NCBI RefSeq assembly: GCF_010993745.1
Contig: NZ_WOTN01000001.1
Location: forward strand, 2,731,235-2,795,234
Direction of reading: 5' to 3'
Origin: Fodinicola acaciae
Lineage (GTDB): Bacteria; Actinomycetota; Actinomycetes; Mycobacteriales; HKI-0501
Length of the DNA: 64,000 bases
Position numbers and translations under genes: made by a program. Of this stretch, positions 16,500 to 24,172 are shown piece by piece. The notes beneath the pieces were generated by a model. That model made no database searches. It saw only the letters and a program-made list of their open reading frames with translations, and was not told the DNA's origin. How positions within the stretch are numbered: the stretch's first letter is position 1; each line of letters begins with the position of its first letter.

Positions 16500-17855
16500 T
16501 CAGAGCCGCGAGAGCTTGTCCAGCAGCAGGGTCTCGGCCAGGCACACCTTGGCGAACTCGCCGAGGTGCAGGCTCTCGTTGGGACCGTGCGCGCCGGACG
16601 CCGGGTCCTCGACGCCGGTGACCAGCAGCGCCGCCTCCGGGAACTGGTCGGCGAACTCGGCCAGGAACGGCACCGAGCCGCCGATCCCCATGTTGACCGG
16701 CTCGACACCCCACGCGTCGGCGAAGGCCTGCCGCGCGGCGTCGTAGCGCGGACCGGTCGCGTCGATCGCGTACGGCTGGCCGATCTCACCCGGGTCGACG
16801 GTGACCTGGACACCCCATGGCGCGTTTTCGTGGAGGTGCTTGACCAACGCCTCGTACGCGGCTTTGGCGTCGCTGCCCGGCGGCACGCGCAGGCTCAGCT
16901 TCGCGCGCGCGGAGGCGAGCAGCGTGTTGGACGCCTTTTTGGTCGGCGGCGCGTCAATCGCCAGCACGCTCAGCGCCGGCTGATTCCACACGCGGCTGGT
17001 CAGCCGGCCACTGCCGATCAGGCCGACACCGTCGAGCATGCCGGCCTCGGCGCGCAGCCGGTCCTCCGGAATGTCGAGCTCGCTGTCCATCGCCGGCCCG
17101 AAGCCTGGGATGGCGACGTGACCCTCCTCGTCGTGCAGCGTGGCGACCAGCCGGCACAACGCGGTCAGCGCGTCCGGCACCGCGCCGCCGAACATGCCGC
17201 TGTGTACGCCCTTCTCCAGCACACGTACGTTCACGTAGCAGTCGACCAGGCCGCGCAGGCTGACGGTCAGCGCCGGCTGGCCGATGGCCCAGTTGCCGGA
17301 ATCGGCAAGCACCATCATGTCGCTGGCCAGCCGGTCCCGGTAGGCGGCGAGGAACTGTCCGAGCGTCGGCGAGCCGATCTCCTCCTCGCCTTCGACGAAG
17401 ATCGTCACGCCGACCGGCGGCTTGCCGTCGTACGCGCGCAGAGCGGCCAGGTGCGCGGCGATGCCAGCCTTGTCGTCGGCCGCACCGCGCGCGTACAGCC
17501 GGCCGTCGCGCTCGGTCGGCTCGAACGCCGGGCTCTCCCACAGCTCGTCCGGCCCCGGCGGCTGCACGTCGTGGTGCGCGTACAGCAGCGCGGTCGGCGC
17601 TCCTTCCGGCGCCGGATAGGTCGCCACGACCGCCGGCGCGCCGCCCGGCACCGACAGGATCTGCACGTCGGCCGCGCCGGCCTCGCGGAACAGTGTCGCC
17701 ACCGCCTCGGCGGACGCCCGCACGTGGGACTGGTCGAAGTCCGCCACACTCACGCTGGGGATGCGGACCAGCCGTTCCAGGTCGGCTCGTACGGACGGCA
17801 GCACCCGCTGCACGGCGGCGGCAAGCTCAGCCACCCGGGAATCGTTATCAGTCAC
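16500..17855 (-). CDS. M20-family metallopeptidase (dipeptidase)
   Basis: This 451-aa protein has the M20 zinc sites: YAHHDVQPP (near 91), GAADDKAGI (bridging Asp near 125), EGEEEIGSP (catalytic and ligand Glu near 153-155), a later Asp in DSGNW and a C-terminal HGPNES. The lid/dimerisation domain lies between. It resembles the dipeptidase/CNDP-like group, cytoplasmic, cutting dipeptides or acylated amino acids. The GTG before TDNDSRVAEL was chosen because it gives the family length; GGAGG lies only 2 nt before it, so the exact start is open. Confidence 0.9.
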   Translation of the reverse strand: MTDNDSRVAELAAAVQRVLPSVRADLERLVRIPSVSVADFDQSHVRASAEAVATLFREAGAADVQILSVPGGAPAVVATYPAPEGAPTALLYAHHDVQPPGPDELWESPAFEPTERDGRLYARGAADDKAGIAAHLAALRAYDGKPPVGVTIFVEGEEEIGSPTLGQFLAAYRDRLASDMMVLADSGNWAIGQPALTVSLRGLVDCYVNVRVLEKGVHSGMFGGAVPDALTALCRLVATLHDEEGHVAIPGFGPAMDSELDIPEDRLRAEAGMLDGVGLIGSGRLTSRVWNQPALSVLAIDAPPTKKASNTLLASARAKLSLRVPPGSDAKAAYEALVKHLHENAPWGVQVTVDPGEIGQPYAIDATGPRYDAARQAFADAWGVEPVNMGIGGSVPFLAEFADQFPEAALLVTGVEDPASGAHGPNESLHLGEFAKVCLAETLLLDKLSRL

Positions 17856-17910
17856 GGCCTCCGATCTTAGAGGCCGCACGTAGGGACCTCTTAGGATGTC
17901 GCACCGACTG

Positions 17911-18309
17911 CTATGCGGCGCGTACGACCTCCTGCTCCGGCGGCCCGGCCGGCTCCTTGCTGAACCTGCACTGGCCGAACTGCAGGTTGGGCCCGACGCT
18001 GATCGCCTCGATCTCGTTGGACGTGCGGCGCTGGCCCTCCACCTCGTACTGCCGCACCAGGAACCTGCCATAGACCACCACCGGATCGCCCTTCACCAGG
18101 CTGGCCGCCACGTTCTTGGCCATCTGGTGCCAGCAGTTCACCCGCAGGAAGAGCGGATCGTCGTCCTTCCACTCCTTGCTGGTCGCGTCGAAGCGCCGCG
18201 GGTTGGCGGCGATGGTGAAGTTGCACACCGACCAGCCGTTGCGCACCTTCTTGAGGTGTGGTCCACCGGCGACGTTGCCCACCATCGTCACCAAGGGTTC
18301 TCCTGACAT
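17911..18309 (-). CDS. single-stranded DNA-binding protein (short paralogue)
   Basis: The product is 132 aa with the OB-fold SSB pattern: VTMVGNVAGGPHLKKVRNG, VCNFTIAANPRRFD, FLRVNCWHQMAKNVAASLVKGDPVVVYGRFLVRQYE. AGGAGAGG is a strong ribosome site before the ATG. It lacks the glycine-rich linker and the acidic DDDIPF-type tail of the housekeeping SSB, ending instead in EQEVVRAA. It is probably an SsbB-like paralogue or a variant that does not recruit repair partners. Confidence 0.9.
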   Translation of the reverse strand: MSGEPLVTMVGNVAGGPHLKKVRNGWSVCNFTIAANPRRFDATSKEWKDDDPLFLRVNCWHQMAKNVAASLVKGDPVVVYGRFLVRQYEVEGQRRTSNEIEAISVGPNLQFGQCRFSKEPAGPPEQEVVRAA

Positions 18310-18450
18310 CTGCCTCTCCTTGCCTCGCGGTGTCTCCACGATCCCGCGAAAGTCCAGGTCATGGCGTGGCCGGCGGCAAATCTGTGGACGGCGAATCGAG
18401 GTGTGGAAAACCCGGAAAACGCCGCCAGACGTGGTATGTAGGCTCAGCAC

Positions 18451-18906
18451 GTGGATCACTTCGGACTGGCGGTGCTGATCGGTCTGGCGGTGCTGCTGGT
18501 CGTGATCGGACTCGTGTACGTCGGCGGTGGCGTCGCCGAGTCGCGCCGGCACGCGCTGCTGCGCCGCGAAGGCCGCTCGACCAAGGCGACGCTGGTCCGC
18601 CTGCGCCGCTCACGGCTGAGCACGCGCGCAGAGGTCAGCTTCCAGGCGGCCGGCCGGACCGTGACGGTCACCTCGACCGCCTCGCGGTCGGTCGGCCGGG
18701 TCGCCAGGTCCAAGAAGCTGCGGCCAGGCGGCCAGGTGGCGGTCCGCTATCTGCCGGACGATCCGGCGAACGTGCTGGTCGACGGCTTCGACACGCGTAC
18801 GCAGCCGTGGACCTACCTGATCTCCGGCACCGCCGCCATCATCGGCGGCCTGCTCATCGCCGCCGTCACACTGCCGTCGCTGGGGTGGCTGTTCCAGCTG
18901 GGGTGA
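18451..18906 (+). CDS. DUF3592-like membrane protein
   Basis: This 151-aa protein has a first transmembrane helix (about 6-27) and a second near 126-146. Between them is a soluble beta domain with EGRSTKATLVRLRRSR and the VRYLPDDPANVLVDGF pattern found in DUF3592 proteins. The start is GTG. The last 41 bases overlap the 3' end of the convergent ketosynthase gene. Function unknown. Confidence 0.75.
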   Translation: MDHFGLAVLIGLAVLLVVIGLVYVGGGVAESRRHALLRREGRSTKATLVRLRRSRLSTRAEVSFQAAGRTVTVTSTASRSVGRVARSKKLRPGGQVAVRYLPDDPANVLVDGFDTRTQPWTYLISGTAAIIGGLLIAAVTLPSLGWLFQLG

Positions 18907-20083
18907 AGACCAGCGTCCCGTTGTGTCCGCCGAAGGCGAACGAGTTGGACAAGGCGACCCCCGGCTGCCACTCGCGCGGCGTCAACGCGACATCGAGATC
19001 GAGCTTTTCGTCCACAGTGGACGTGCCGATGGTCGGTGGGATGGTCCTGTGCTTGTAAGTCAACGCCAGAGCCACCGCCTCGACCGCGCCGGCGGCTCCG
19101 AGCGAATGACCGGTCACGCCTTTGATCGAGGTGACGACCGGCCGGTGCGCACCGAAAACGGCGTTGATCGCCTCTGCCTCGGCGGCGTCGTTGAGCTCCG
19201 TACTCGTGCCGTGCGCGTTGACGTGCGTGACGTCCTCGACGCGTACGCCGGCATCCTCGATCGCCAGCCGCATGCACCGCGCGGCGCCAGCGCCGCCTGG
19301 AGCCGGCGCGGTGATGTGGAACGCGTCCGCCGTCGAAGCCGCGCCGGCGACCTTCGCGTACACCCGCGCGCCGCGGCTGGCCGCCGACTCGGCGGTCTCC
19401 AACACCAGGCAGCCCGCCGCCTCGGCAGCGCAGAACCCGTCACGATCGGGGTCGAACGGCCGCGACCGGCCGGTCGGCGACAGGGCCCGCATGTTGCCGA
19501 AAGCGGCAACGTTCGTGCCGGTCATGCACGACTCGGAGCCGCCGGCGATGGCGCGGTCCACCCGCCCCGACGCGACCAGCCGAGCCGCCGCCGCGACCGA
19601 GTGCGTACCGGTCGCGCAGGCGGTGGAGATCGTCTCGCACGGACCGCGCAGGCCATAGCGGATCGACACGGCGCCGGCGGCGCCGTTGGGCATCACCATC
19701 GGCACGGTGAACGGCGAGACCTTGCGCGGCCCCGAATCCCGCAGCACGTACGCCTGTGTCTCCCACGACAGCGCGCCACCGATGCCACTGCCGATCACGA
19801 TCCCCCACCGCTCCGGATCGTCCAGGCCGTCGTCCGCATAACCGGCGTCGGCCAGCGCCTGGGCACTCGCCGCCAGCGCGAACTGTACGAACCGGTCCGT
19901 ACGCCTGACCTGCTGCTTGGTCAGCCCCCAGTCGGCCGGGTCGAACCCGGTCACCTCGCGCGTCGTGGCATCCTCCACCGGCCTGGACAACCCGGCCCAG
20001 AAGGCCTCCGCGCCGATGCCGGCCGGCGACACCACACCGACTCCGGTGACGACGACCTCCCGGCCATCCCGCGACTCGATCAT
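18866..20083 (-). CDS. beta-ketoacyl-ACP synthase II (FabF-like)
   Basis: This 405-aa ketosynthase has the Cys-His-His triad: TACATGTHS (nucleophile Cys near 155), NAHGTST (near 290) and GHSLGAAGA (near 325), plus the C-terminal SNSFAFGGHNGTLVF loop. It condenses acyl-ACP with malonyl-ACP in fatty acid elongation. No ACP, FabD or FabH gene is next to it, so this is a stand-alone copy, as is common for extra FabF/KasB-like paralogues. A role in a secondary pathway cannot be excluded. Confidence 0.93.
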   Translation of the reverse strand: MIESRDGREVVVTGVGVVSPAGIGAEAFWAGLSRPVEDATTREVTGFDPADWGLTKQQVRRTDRFVQFALAASAQALADAGYADDGLDDPERWGIVIGSGIGGALSWETQAYVLRDSGPRKVSPFTVPMVMPNGAAGAVSIRYGLRGPCETISTACATGTHSVAAAARLVASGRVDRAIAGGSESCMTGTNVAAFGNMRALSPTGRSRPFDPDRDGFCAAEAAGCLVLETAESAASRGARVYAKVAGAASTADAFHITAPAPGGAGAARCMRLAIEDAGVRVEDVTHVNAHGTSTELNDAAEAEAINAVFGAHRPVVTSIKGVTGHSLGAAGAVEAVALALTYKHRTIPPTIGTSTVDEKLDLDVALTPREWQPGVALSNSFAFGGHNGTLVFTPAGTATPATAV

Positions 20084-20256
20084 TCACCCTCCCGAACGTC
20101 GCAGGGCATTATGCCGGTCTGGGGCAATCCCGGATGCCGGAGCGGCTGAGGTGTGACTCGGCGGAACGGCTGGCTGTGAATACACCGGGTGAGCGGCTAC
20201 CCTGTTGACCGCGGCGTACGGGGGCCGGCTCCACGTCCCCCTGTGCTGCCTGACTG

Positions 20257-20332
20257 GCCCCCGTAGCTCAGCGGATAGAGCAGGTGCCTTCTAAGCACTT
20301 GGCCGCAGGTTCGATTCCTGCCGGGGGCACCA
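20257..20332 (+). tRNA. tRNA-Arg (anticodon TCT)
   Basis: A full cloverleaf is visible: acceptor GCCCCCG paired with CGGGGGC, a D-arm GCTC/GAGC, an anticodon stem GGTGC/GCACT with loop CTTCTAA (anticodon TCT, reading AGA/AGG), and a T-arm GCAGG/CCTGC with TTCGATT. The CCA end is encoded (20330-20332). AGA and AGG are rare in this GC-rich genome, so this is a minor tRNA. Its 3' side borders a less regular gene region. Confidence 0.95.
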
Positions 20333-20586
20333 ATAGGATGGGAATGCTTCCCGGCTCGCCAGCTCCGCGGCGCCGAAAGAATGAAGAAAATCCTGTCAGG
20401 AAATCCGGCAGCGCTTCGTTAGATAGTGCTCACACAGCCACTGCCGCCGCAGGGCACGGCTGCCTGCTTCCCTCACCAGGAGACCGCAGAGGCCGCAGGC
20501 AAGAACGATGATCGCCGACATCGATGCGTCCCATGCGCCGACGGCCGCTACCCGCGGGGGATTGACTGTCGGTCATCTGCTGCTCG
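20333..20586. other. intergenic stretch 3' of tRNA-Arg, no gene seen
   Basis: About 250 bp between the tRNA and the cupin gene. Small open frames exist on the plus strand but none has a ribosome site or recognisable sequence. I did not find a duplicated tRNA 3' end further downstream by eye. Confidence 0.6.
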
Positions 20587-21300
20587 CTAGTGTTTCGCCA
20601 CCAGCTCGATCTCCGGCGACTGGCCGCCGTCGAGAAGAAAGTACGCGAGGAAAGTCAGTCCGTCCGGCCCCGCGTCGAACCGCGAGATGGTCACGGCCTC
20701 GGGTTCGTAGAAGACGTCGCCAGGCCCAAGTACGGCCGATGGCTCGCCTTCGCGCTGGAAGGTGACCGAGCCCTGCTCGATGCTGCCGACCACCGGACAG
20801 TTGTGGACGTGTGCGCCTGGGACCTCGTTTGGCGACAGCCGAATTCGCCGCACCTCCACGCTTTCCGTACGCTTCGCGGCCGTCAGCCGCGACCTGAGAA
20901 GCGTCGCGCGACCCTGGTAGTCCGTGTCGGTGACGTGCTCACCCCACTCGGCGGTCGTGCCGTTTTCCGCCGCTTCCTGTACGGCCAGATGCCTCATGCT
21001 CGTCGTGGGGCCGGCGCCGTGCCAGTGCCATTCGCCTGGCGCGATCCGCACCGAGTCGCCGGGGCGGATCTCCTCTGCCGGCGCGTTCCGTCGCCCAACC
21101 CGACCCCAACCCTCGGTCACGTGCAGGACCTGACCGTGCGGATGCCAATGCCACGCCGTACGCGCGCCAGCCTCGAACACCACGTCGAAGATGGCCAGCC
21201 GCGAGTCGTCAGCCGGCGTCGCGATCGGCGTAAGGTGAACGACCCCGGTGAACCATTCCTCGGGCCCGCGCCGCCGTTCTCCATTCCGGTGAATCTCCAT
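20587..21300 (-). CDS. two-domain cupin (bicupin) protein
   Basis: The 237-aa product has two cupin barrels. The first (about 20-115) has the metal site WHWHPHGQVLHVTEG and a later GEWHWHG. The second (about 150-230) has the motif HVHNCPVVGSIEQGSVTF and PGDVFYEP. The first half resembles the (R)-mandelonitrile lyase-like/carboxymuconolactone-associated cupins. The reaction is unknown. The start is the ATG at 21300; an ATG 15 bp further upstream (21315) lies inside a palindrome and is less likely. It lies just downstream of a MerR gene on the same strand. Confidence 0.8.
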   Translation of the reverse strand: MEIHRNGERRRGPEEWFTGVVHLTPIATPADDSRLAIFDVVFEAGARTAWHWHPHGQVLHVTEGWGRVGRRNAPAEEIRPGDSVRIAPGEWHWHGAGPTTSMRHLAVQEAAENGTTAEWGEHVTDTDYQGRATLLRSRLTAAKRTESVEVRRIRLSPNEVPGAHVHNCPVVGSIEQGSVTFQREGEPSAVLGPGDVFYEPEAVTISRFDAGPDGLTFLAYFLLDGGQSPEIELVAKH

Positions 21301-21308
21301 GACCTGAG

Positions 21309-21328
21309 TGTACATACTGGTAGGTACA
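21309..21328. promoter_or_regulatory. imperfect palindrome in front of the cupin gene
   Basis: TGTACATAC-TG-GTAGGTACA reads as an inverted repeat with one mismatch in 9-bp arms. It lies in the 56-bp gap between the MerR stop and the cupin start. The pattern is like many TetR-family operators, though the adjacent regulator is MerR-type. Confidence 0.6.
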
Positions 21329-21356
21329 GAACTGCCTGGACGCCGGGACCGCCGGA

Positions 21357-21722
21357 TCACTCCGGTTGGTTCGTGCGCGCGAGCCGCTCGTGCAGCGCGG
21401 CGATCTCGTGGTGGGCGTCGGCGAGCTGATCTTCCAGGTCTGCGATACGGGCCGCCGCTGCCATGCTGTGCCCTTCGTCGAACAGGTCGCGTAGCCGGCT
21501 GACGCGGGCGAGCTGGCGCCTGCTGTATCGGCGGTGTCCGCCGGCGGAGCGTGCGGGGCGTACGACGCCGGCGGCGTCCAGGCTGCGTAGGAACGCCACC
21601 TGCACGTCCAGCAAGGTGGCGCCCTGGCCCGTGGTGTAGGTGGGATAGTCCTGGTCATCCAGCCGGGCCAGGTCGTCGAACCGGTCGGGGCGGCTCGTTG
21701 AGCGCGCCGATTCCGCAGTCAT
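21357..21722 (-). CDS. MerR-family transcriptional regulator
   Basis: The product is 121 aa. It has a MerR-type winged helix (YPTYTTGQGATLLDVQVAFLR, GVVRPARSAGGHRRYSRRQLARVSRLRDLFDEG) followed by a coiled coil (ADLEDQLADAHHEIAALHERLA). There is no C-terminal effector domain and no cysteine for metal sensing. Short MerR proteins of this type stand beside Hsp20 genes in other actinomycetes, to my knowledge, and an Hsp20 gene lies 0.7 kb away here. It is transcribed away from that side. Confidence 0.85.
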   Translation of the reverse strand: MTAESARSTSRPDRFDDLARLDDQDYPTYTTGQGATLLDVQVAFLRSLDAAGVVRPARSAGGHRRYSRRQLARVSRLRDLFDEGHSMAAAARIADLEDQLADAHHEIAALHERLARTNQPE

Positions 21723-21748
21723 CACGTGATGGTATCTGCAACGACCTC

Positions 21749-21777
21749 TTGACACAATCTACAGTCTGCGCTATAGA
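21749..21777 (+). promoter_or_regulatory. consensus sigma70-type promoter
   Basis: TTGACA (21749-21754) and TATAGA (21772-21777) are separated by exactly 17 bp, followed by an A-rich start region. This near-perfect vegetative promoter points right, toward the small gene at 21839 and the Hsp20 gene. It lies just behind the start of the leftward MerR gene, the usual place for MerR-type control. Confidence 0.75.
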
Positions 21778-21838
21778 AAAAATATCAGGGTGAATGACCT
21801 GGTGTACGTGCCAGCGACGTACTGGGGAGTGAGCCTCG

Positions 21839-22177
21839 ATGCCAACAGCGACAACGTGCCCCACCTGGGCCTCCGACACGGCGACGCTGGGCTGTTTCGC
21901 CGACGCCGTGTCAGCCGACGTGGAGTGGTTGCGGGCGGAGTTCGACGCGATCATCGCCGCGTCGTATCCCGGCCGACAGCAGCCACCGCCCTGTCAGTTC
22001 CTCGCCAAGCCCCACCAACCTGACAGGCCGCCGGAGTTGGTTGCCGGCCAGCCACGTCGCCTAGCCGGGCGGTCGGCACGGCCACGGTCGCGTCGACGCC
22101 GGCAGCGCGCGCCGCCGCTTTTACACGTACCAGGCTCGAGTTTTCACAGCACCCGATCGGTAGGTGAGAGGAGGTGA
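21839..22177 (+). CDS. small protein of unknown function
   Basis: The frame begins MPTATTCPTWASDTATLGCF and continues through a helical, tryptophan-containing segment (ADVEWLRAEFDAIIAASY) that looks coding. The second half (from about residue 55) is arginine/proline-rich and may be out of true frame. GGGGAG stands 8 nt before the ATG and the consensus promoter is 60 bp upstream. I recall similar short proteins in actinobacterial mobile regions but cannot name a family. Confidence 0.45.
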   Translation: MPTATTCPTWASDTATLGCFADAVSADVEWLRAEFDAIIAASYPGRQQPPPCQFLAKPHQPDRPPELVAGQPRRLAGRSARPRSRRRRQRAPPLLHVPGSSFHSTRSVGERR

Positions 22178-22436
22178 GGTCTGTCCGCGACGCCGTGGAA
22201 AGGCGATAGAAAGCGAGGCGGAGTCGGTGGCCGCCAGCCCTTCGTTCGGGCGGTCCGAGCCTCAACCAGTCCTCCGTCTTCCGACCGCCGTGCGTCTCGT
22301 GACGCGGTGCCGCGCGGCGGCCCCGGCATCCGCCCCGCCGCACCGATGACGGCTGCCCCGACAGCCGGCAAACCAGGAGTCGCGCCAAAAGAGGACCCAA
22401 GAAGACGCGAACGGCACTCGCACGCGGCCGGCGGCC
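22178..22436. other. structured stretch before hsp20
   Basis: No credible gene. The plus strand starts with an orphan strong ribosome-site-like sequence (GAGAGGAGGTGAGG, about 22164-22177). It then has a segment that can fold: GAGGC...TCGG near 22210 against CCGA...GCCTC near 22258, with an inner CCGCC/GGGCGG stem. It could be the leader RNA of hsp20 or the decayed 5' part of that gene. The last ~60 bp read in frame into Hsp20. Confidence 0.4.
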
Positions 22437-22778
22437 ATGCCGATGGATGCCTACCGGTCAGGGGACGAGTACGTCGTGCACTTCGACCTGCCCGGCATCG
22501 CACCGGACTCGATTGAACTGGACCTGGAACGCAACGTCCTGACGGTCAAGGCCGAACGACGGACCGAGTACGGTGACGACGTCGAACTCACCGTCGCCGA
22601 ACGCCCGTGCGGGGTGTTCAGCCGCCAGTTGTTCCTCGGCGACACGTTGGACGCCGAACATGTCAACGCCAGCTACGAGGGGGGCGTGCTGACGATCCGG
22701 ATCCCGGTCGTCGAGCAGGCCAAACCCCGCAAGATCGCCATCGAATCGACCGACGCGGCCAAACAGATCAACGCCTGA
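22437..22778 (+). CDS. Hsp20/alpha-crystallin small heat-shock protein, N terminus damaged
   Basis: The alpha-crystallin domain is complete: YRSGDEYVVHFDLPGIAPDS, ERNVLTVKAERR, VAERPCGVFSRQLFLGDTLD, YEGGVLTIRIPV and the PRKIAIE end. Actinobacterial Hsp18-type proteins have about 28 residues before this point. Here the frame upstream still encodes GTRTRPAA, fitting that N terminus, but reaches a stop without any ATG, GTG or TTG. Translation would have to begin at the ATG of MPMDAYR, which has no ribosome site. So the chaperone is either shortened at its oligomerisation end or a recent pseudogene. Confidence 0.8.
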   Translation: MPMDAYRSGDEYVVHFDLPGIAPDSIELDLERNVLTVKAERRTEYGDDVELTVAERPCGVFSRQLFLGDTLDAEHVNASYEGGVLTIRIPVVEQAKPRKIAIESTDAAKQINA

Positions 22779-22798
22779 CCACCGCCTCCGCGAGTTCG

Positions 22799-22832
22799 CT
22801 GACGGTATCTGCCGATCGGCAGATACCGTCAG
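22799..22832. promoter_or_regulatory. perfect 34-bp palindrome
   Basis: The half-site CTGACGGTATCTGCCGA is followed directly by its exact reverse complement. It lies 20 bp after the hsp20 stop and 26 bp before the ATG of the Tat-exported hydrolase. With no loop and no T-run it looks more like an operator than a terminator, but a transcription stop for hsp20 is possible. Confidence 0.85.
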
Positions 22833-22858
22833 CGCTGTCCGCTCGGTGAGATGAGTCC

Positions 22859-24040
22859 ATGACCGCTAAATGGACATCATCGCCCTGGCACGGATCTGAC
22901 CTGAGCAGGCGGCGACTGGCGACCCTTCTGGCAGTGGGTGTGGCGGCTGCCACCGCACCTGGCCTGCTGTCCGCCACCCCGGCACGGGCAGCTTCGGCTC
23001 CGGCGCTGGCGACGCCGACCGGGAGATGGCCGATCGCGACCACCGTTCGCCATGTCGTCGATCCGGTCCGCATCGATCCGTTCACGAAGCGCCGGCGCGA
23101 GATCATGGTGCAGTTCTGGTATCCGACCCGGCGGCCCGGCGGACCTTGCGCCGCGTACGTCAGCCGATCGGTCAGCGATCGACTGGACCAGGGCCTGGGT
23201 GTCTCGCTTCCCGGCCGATTCTGCCGGATCCGAACGCATTCGACCGGTGACGCGCCACGCGCCGGCACGTTTCCCATCGTCCTCTACAGCCACGGATCCG
23301 GCTCGTACCGAGCCAGCGCCACCGCCCTCTGCGAAGACCTGGCCAGTCACGGTTATCTGGTGGTGGCGCTGGACCACACGTTCGACTCGGTCGCGGTGCG
23401 GTTTCCCCACGGTCGGATCGTCGGCATGGGCGACCCGAAGATCCCCGGCTGGACCGAGGAGCAACTGCCCGACAAACTCGACGAGTTGCGTTCTGGCGAT
23501 CTGCGACTGGTCGTCGACCTGCTGCGCGACCCCCGGTGCCCCATCGGCGCCTTCGGCCATTCCCGCGGTGGATCGGCGGTGTCGGCGGCGATGGGCGTCG
23601 ACTCCAGAATTGTCGCCGGACTGGGGATCGACAGCTCGATCGCGACCAGTGTCGCGACCAACGGCCTGCCACATCCGTTCATGTTGTTGACCGAGGCGGG
23701 CGATTTCGCACCCGAGGACGGTCCCTTCGGCACCCACTGGAAGCTTTTCCAAGCGCACCATCGCGGTTGGGGCCGACACCTCGACCTCGCCGGCAGCGGC
23801 CACTGGACGTTCATGGATCCGGCGCCGCTGCTGGATTTCCTTGGCACTCCCGACATCCTCACGGCCAGCCAGATCGACTCCCTGTTCGGCACCGCCGCGA
23901 TCCGCTCGCGCGCCGTCCCCATCACTCGCGCGTACGTCCGCGCGTTCTTCGACCGGCACCTGAAGGGTTGGTCCTCACCACTGCTGAACCGGCCATCATC
24001 CCAGTACCCGGAGATCTCCTTCCGCTGGCGGCAAAACTGA
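22859..24040 (+). CDS. Tat-exported alpha/beta hydrolase (PAF-acetylhydrolase-like)
   Basis: The 393-aa product starts with a twin-arginine signal (LSRRRLATLLAVGVAAATAP, cleavage after ARA near residue 44). The hydrolase domain has VLYSHGSGSYRASA (oxyanion region), the nucleophile elbow GHSRGG, an Asp in GLGIDSS and a catalytic His in GSGHWTFMD. The layout matches platelet-activating-factor acetylhydrolase-like esterases and related actinobacterial lipases. It would be folded in the cytoplasm and secreted. A 34-bp palindrome lies just upstream. Confidence 0.88.
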   Translation: MTAKWTSSPWHGSDLSRRRLATLLAVGVAAATAPGLLSATPARAASAPALATPTGRWPIATTVRHVVDPVRIDPFTKRRREIMVQFWYPTRRPGGPCAAYVSRSVSDRLDQGLGVSLPGRFCRIRTHSTGDAPRAGTFPIVLYSHGSGSYRASATALCEDLASHGYLVVALDHTFDSVAVRFPHGRIVGMGDPKIPGWTEEQLPDKLDELRSGDLRLVVDLLRDPRCPIGAFGHSRGGSAVSAAMGVDSRIVAGLGIDSSIATSVATNGLPHPFMLLTEAGDFAPEDGPFGTHWKLFQAHHRGWGRHLDLAGSGHWTFMDPAPLLDFLGTPDILTASQIDSLFGTAAIRSRAVPITRAYVRAFFDRHLKGWSSPLLNRPSSQYPEISFRWRQN

Positions 24041-24172
24041 GCACCGGACTGTCCGGCGTTCCGGGGCCCGCTGTGTACGTGCCGGGTGTTCACCGGACTG
24101 GTACATCCCCAGATCTGATGATGACGCTCGCGCGCAGGATCGGCGAAGCTGACCGGGAAAGGAGATCGACCT

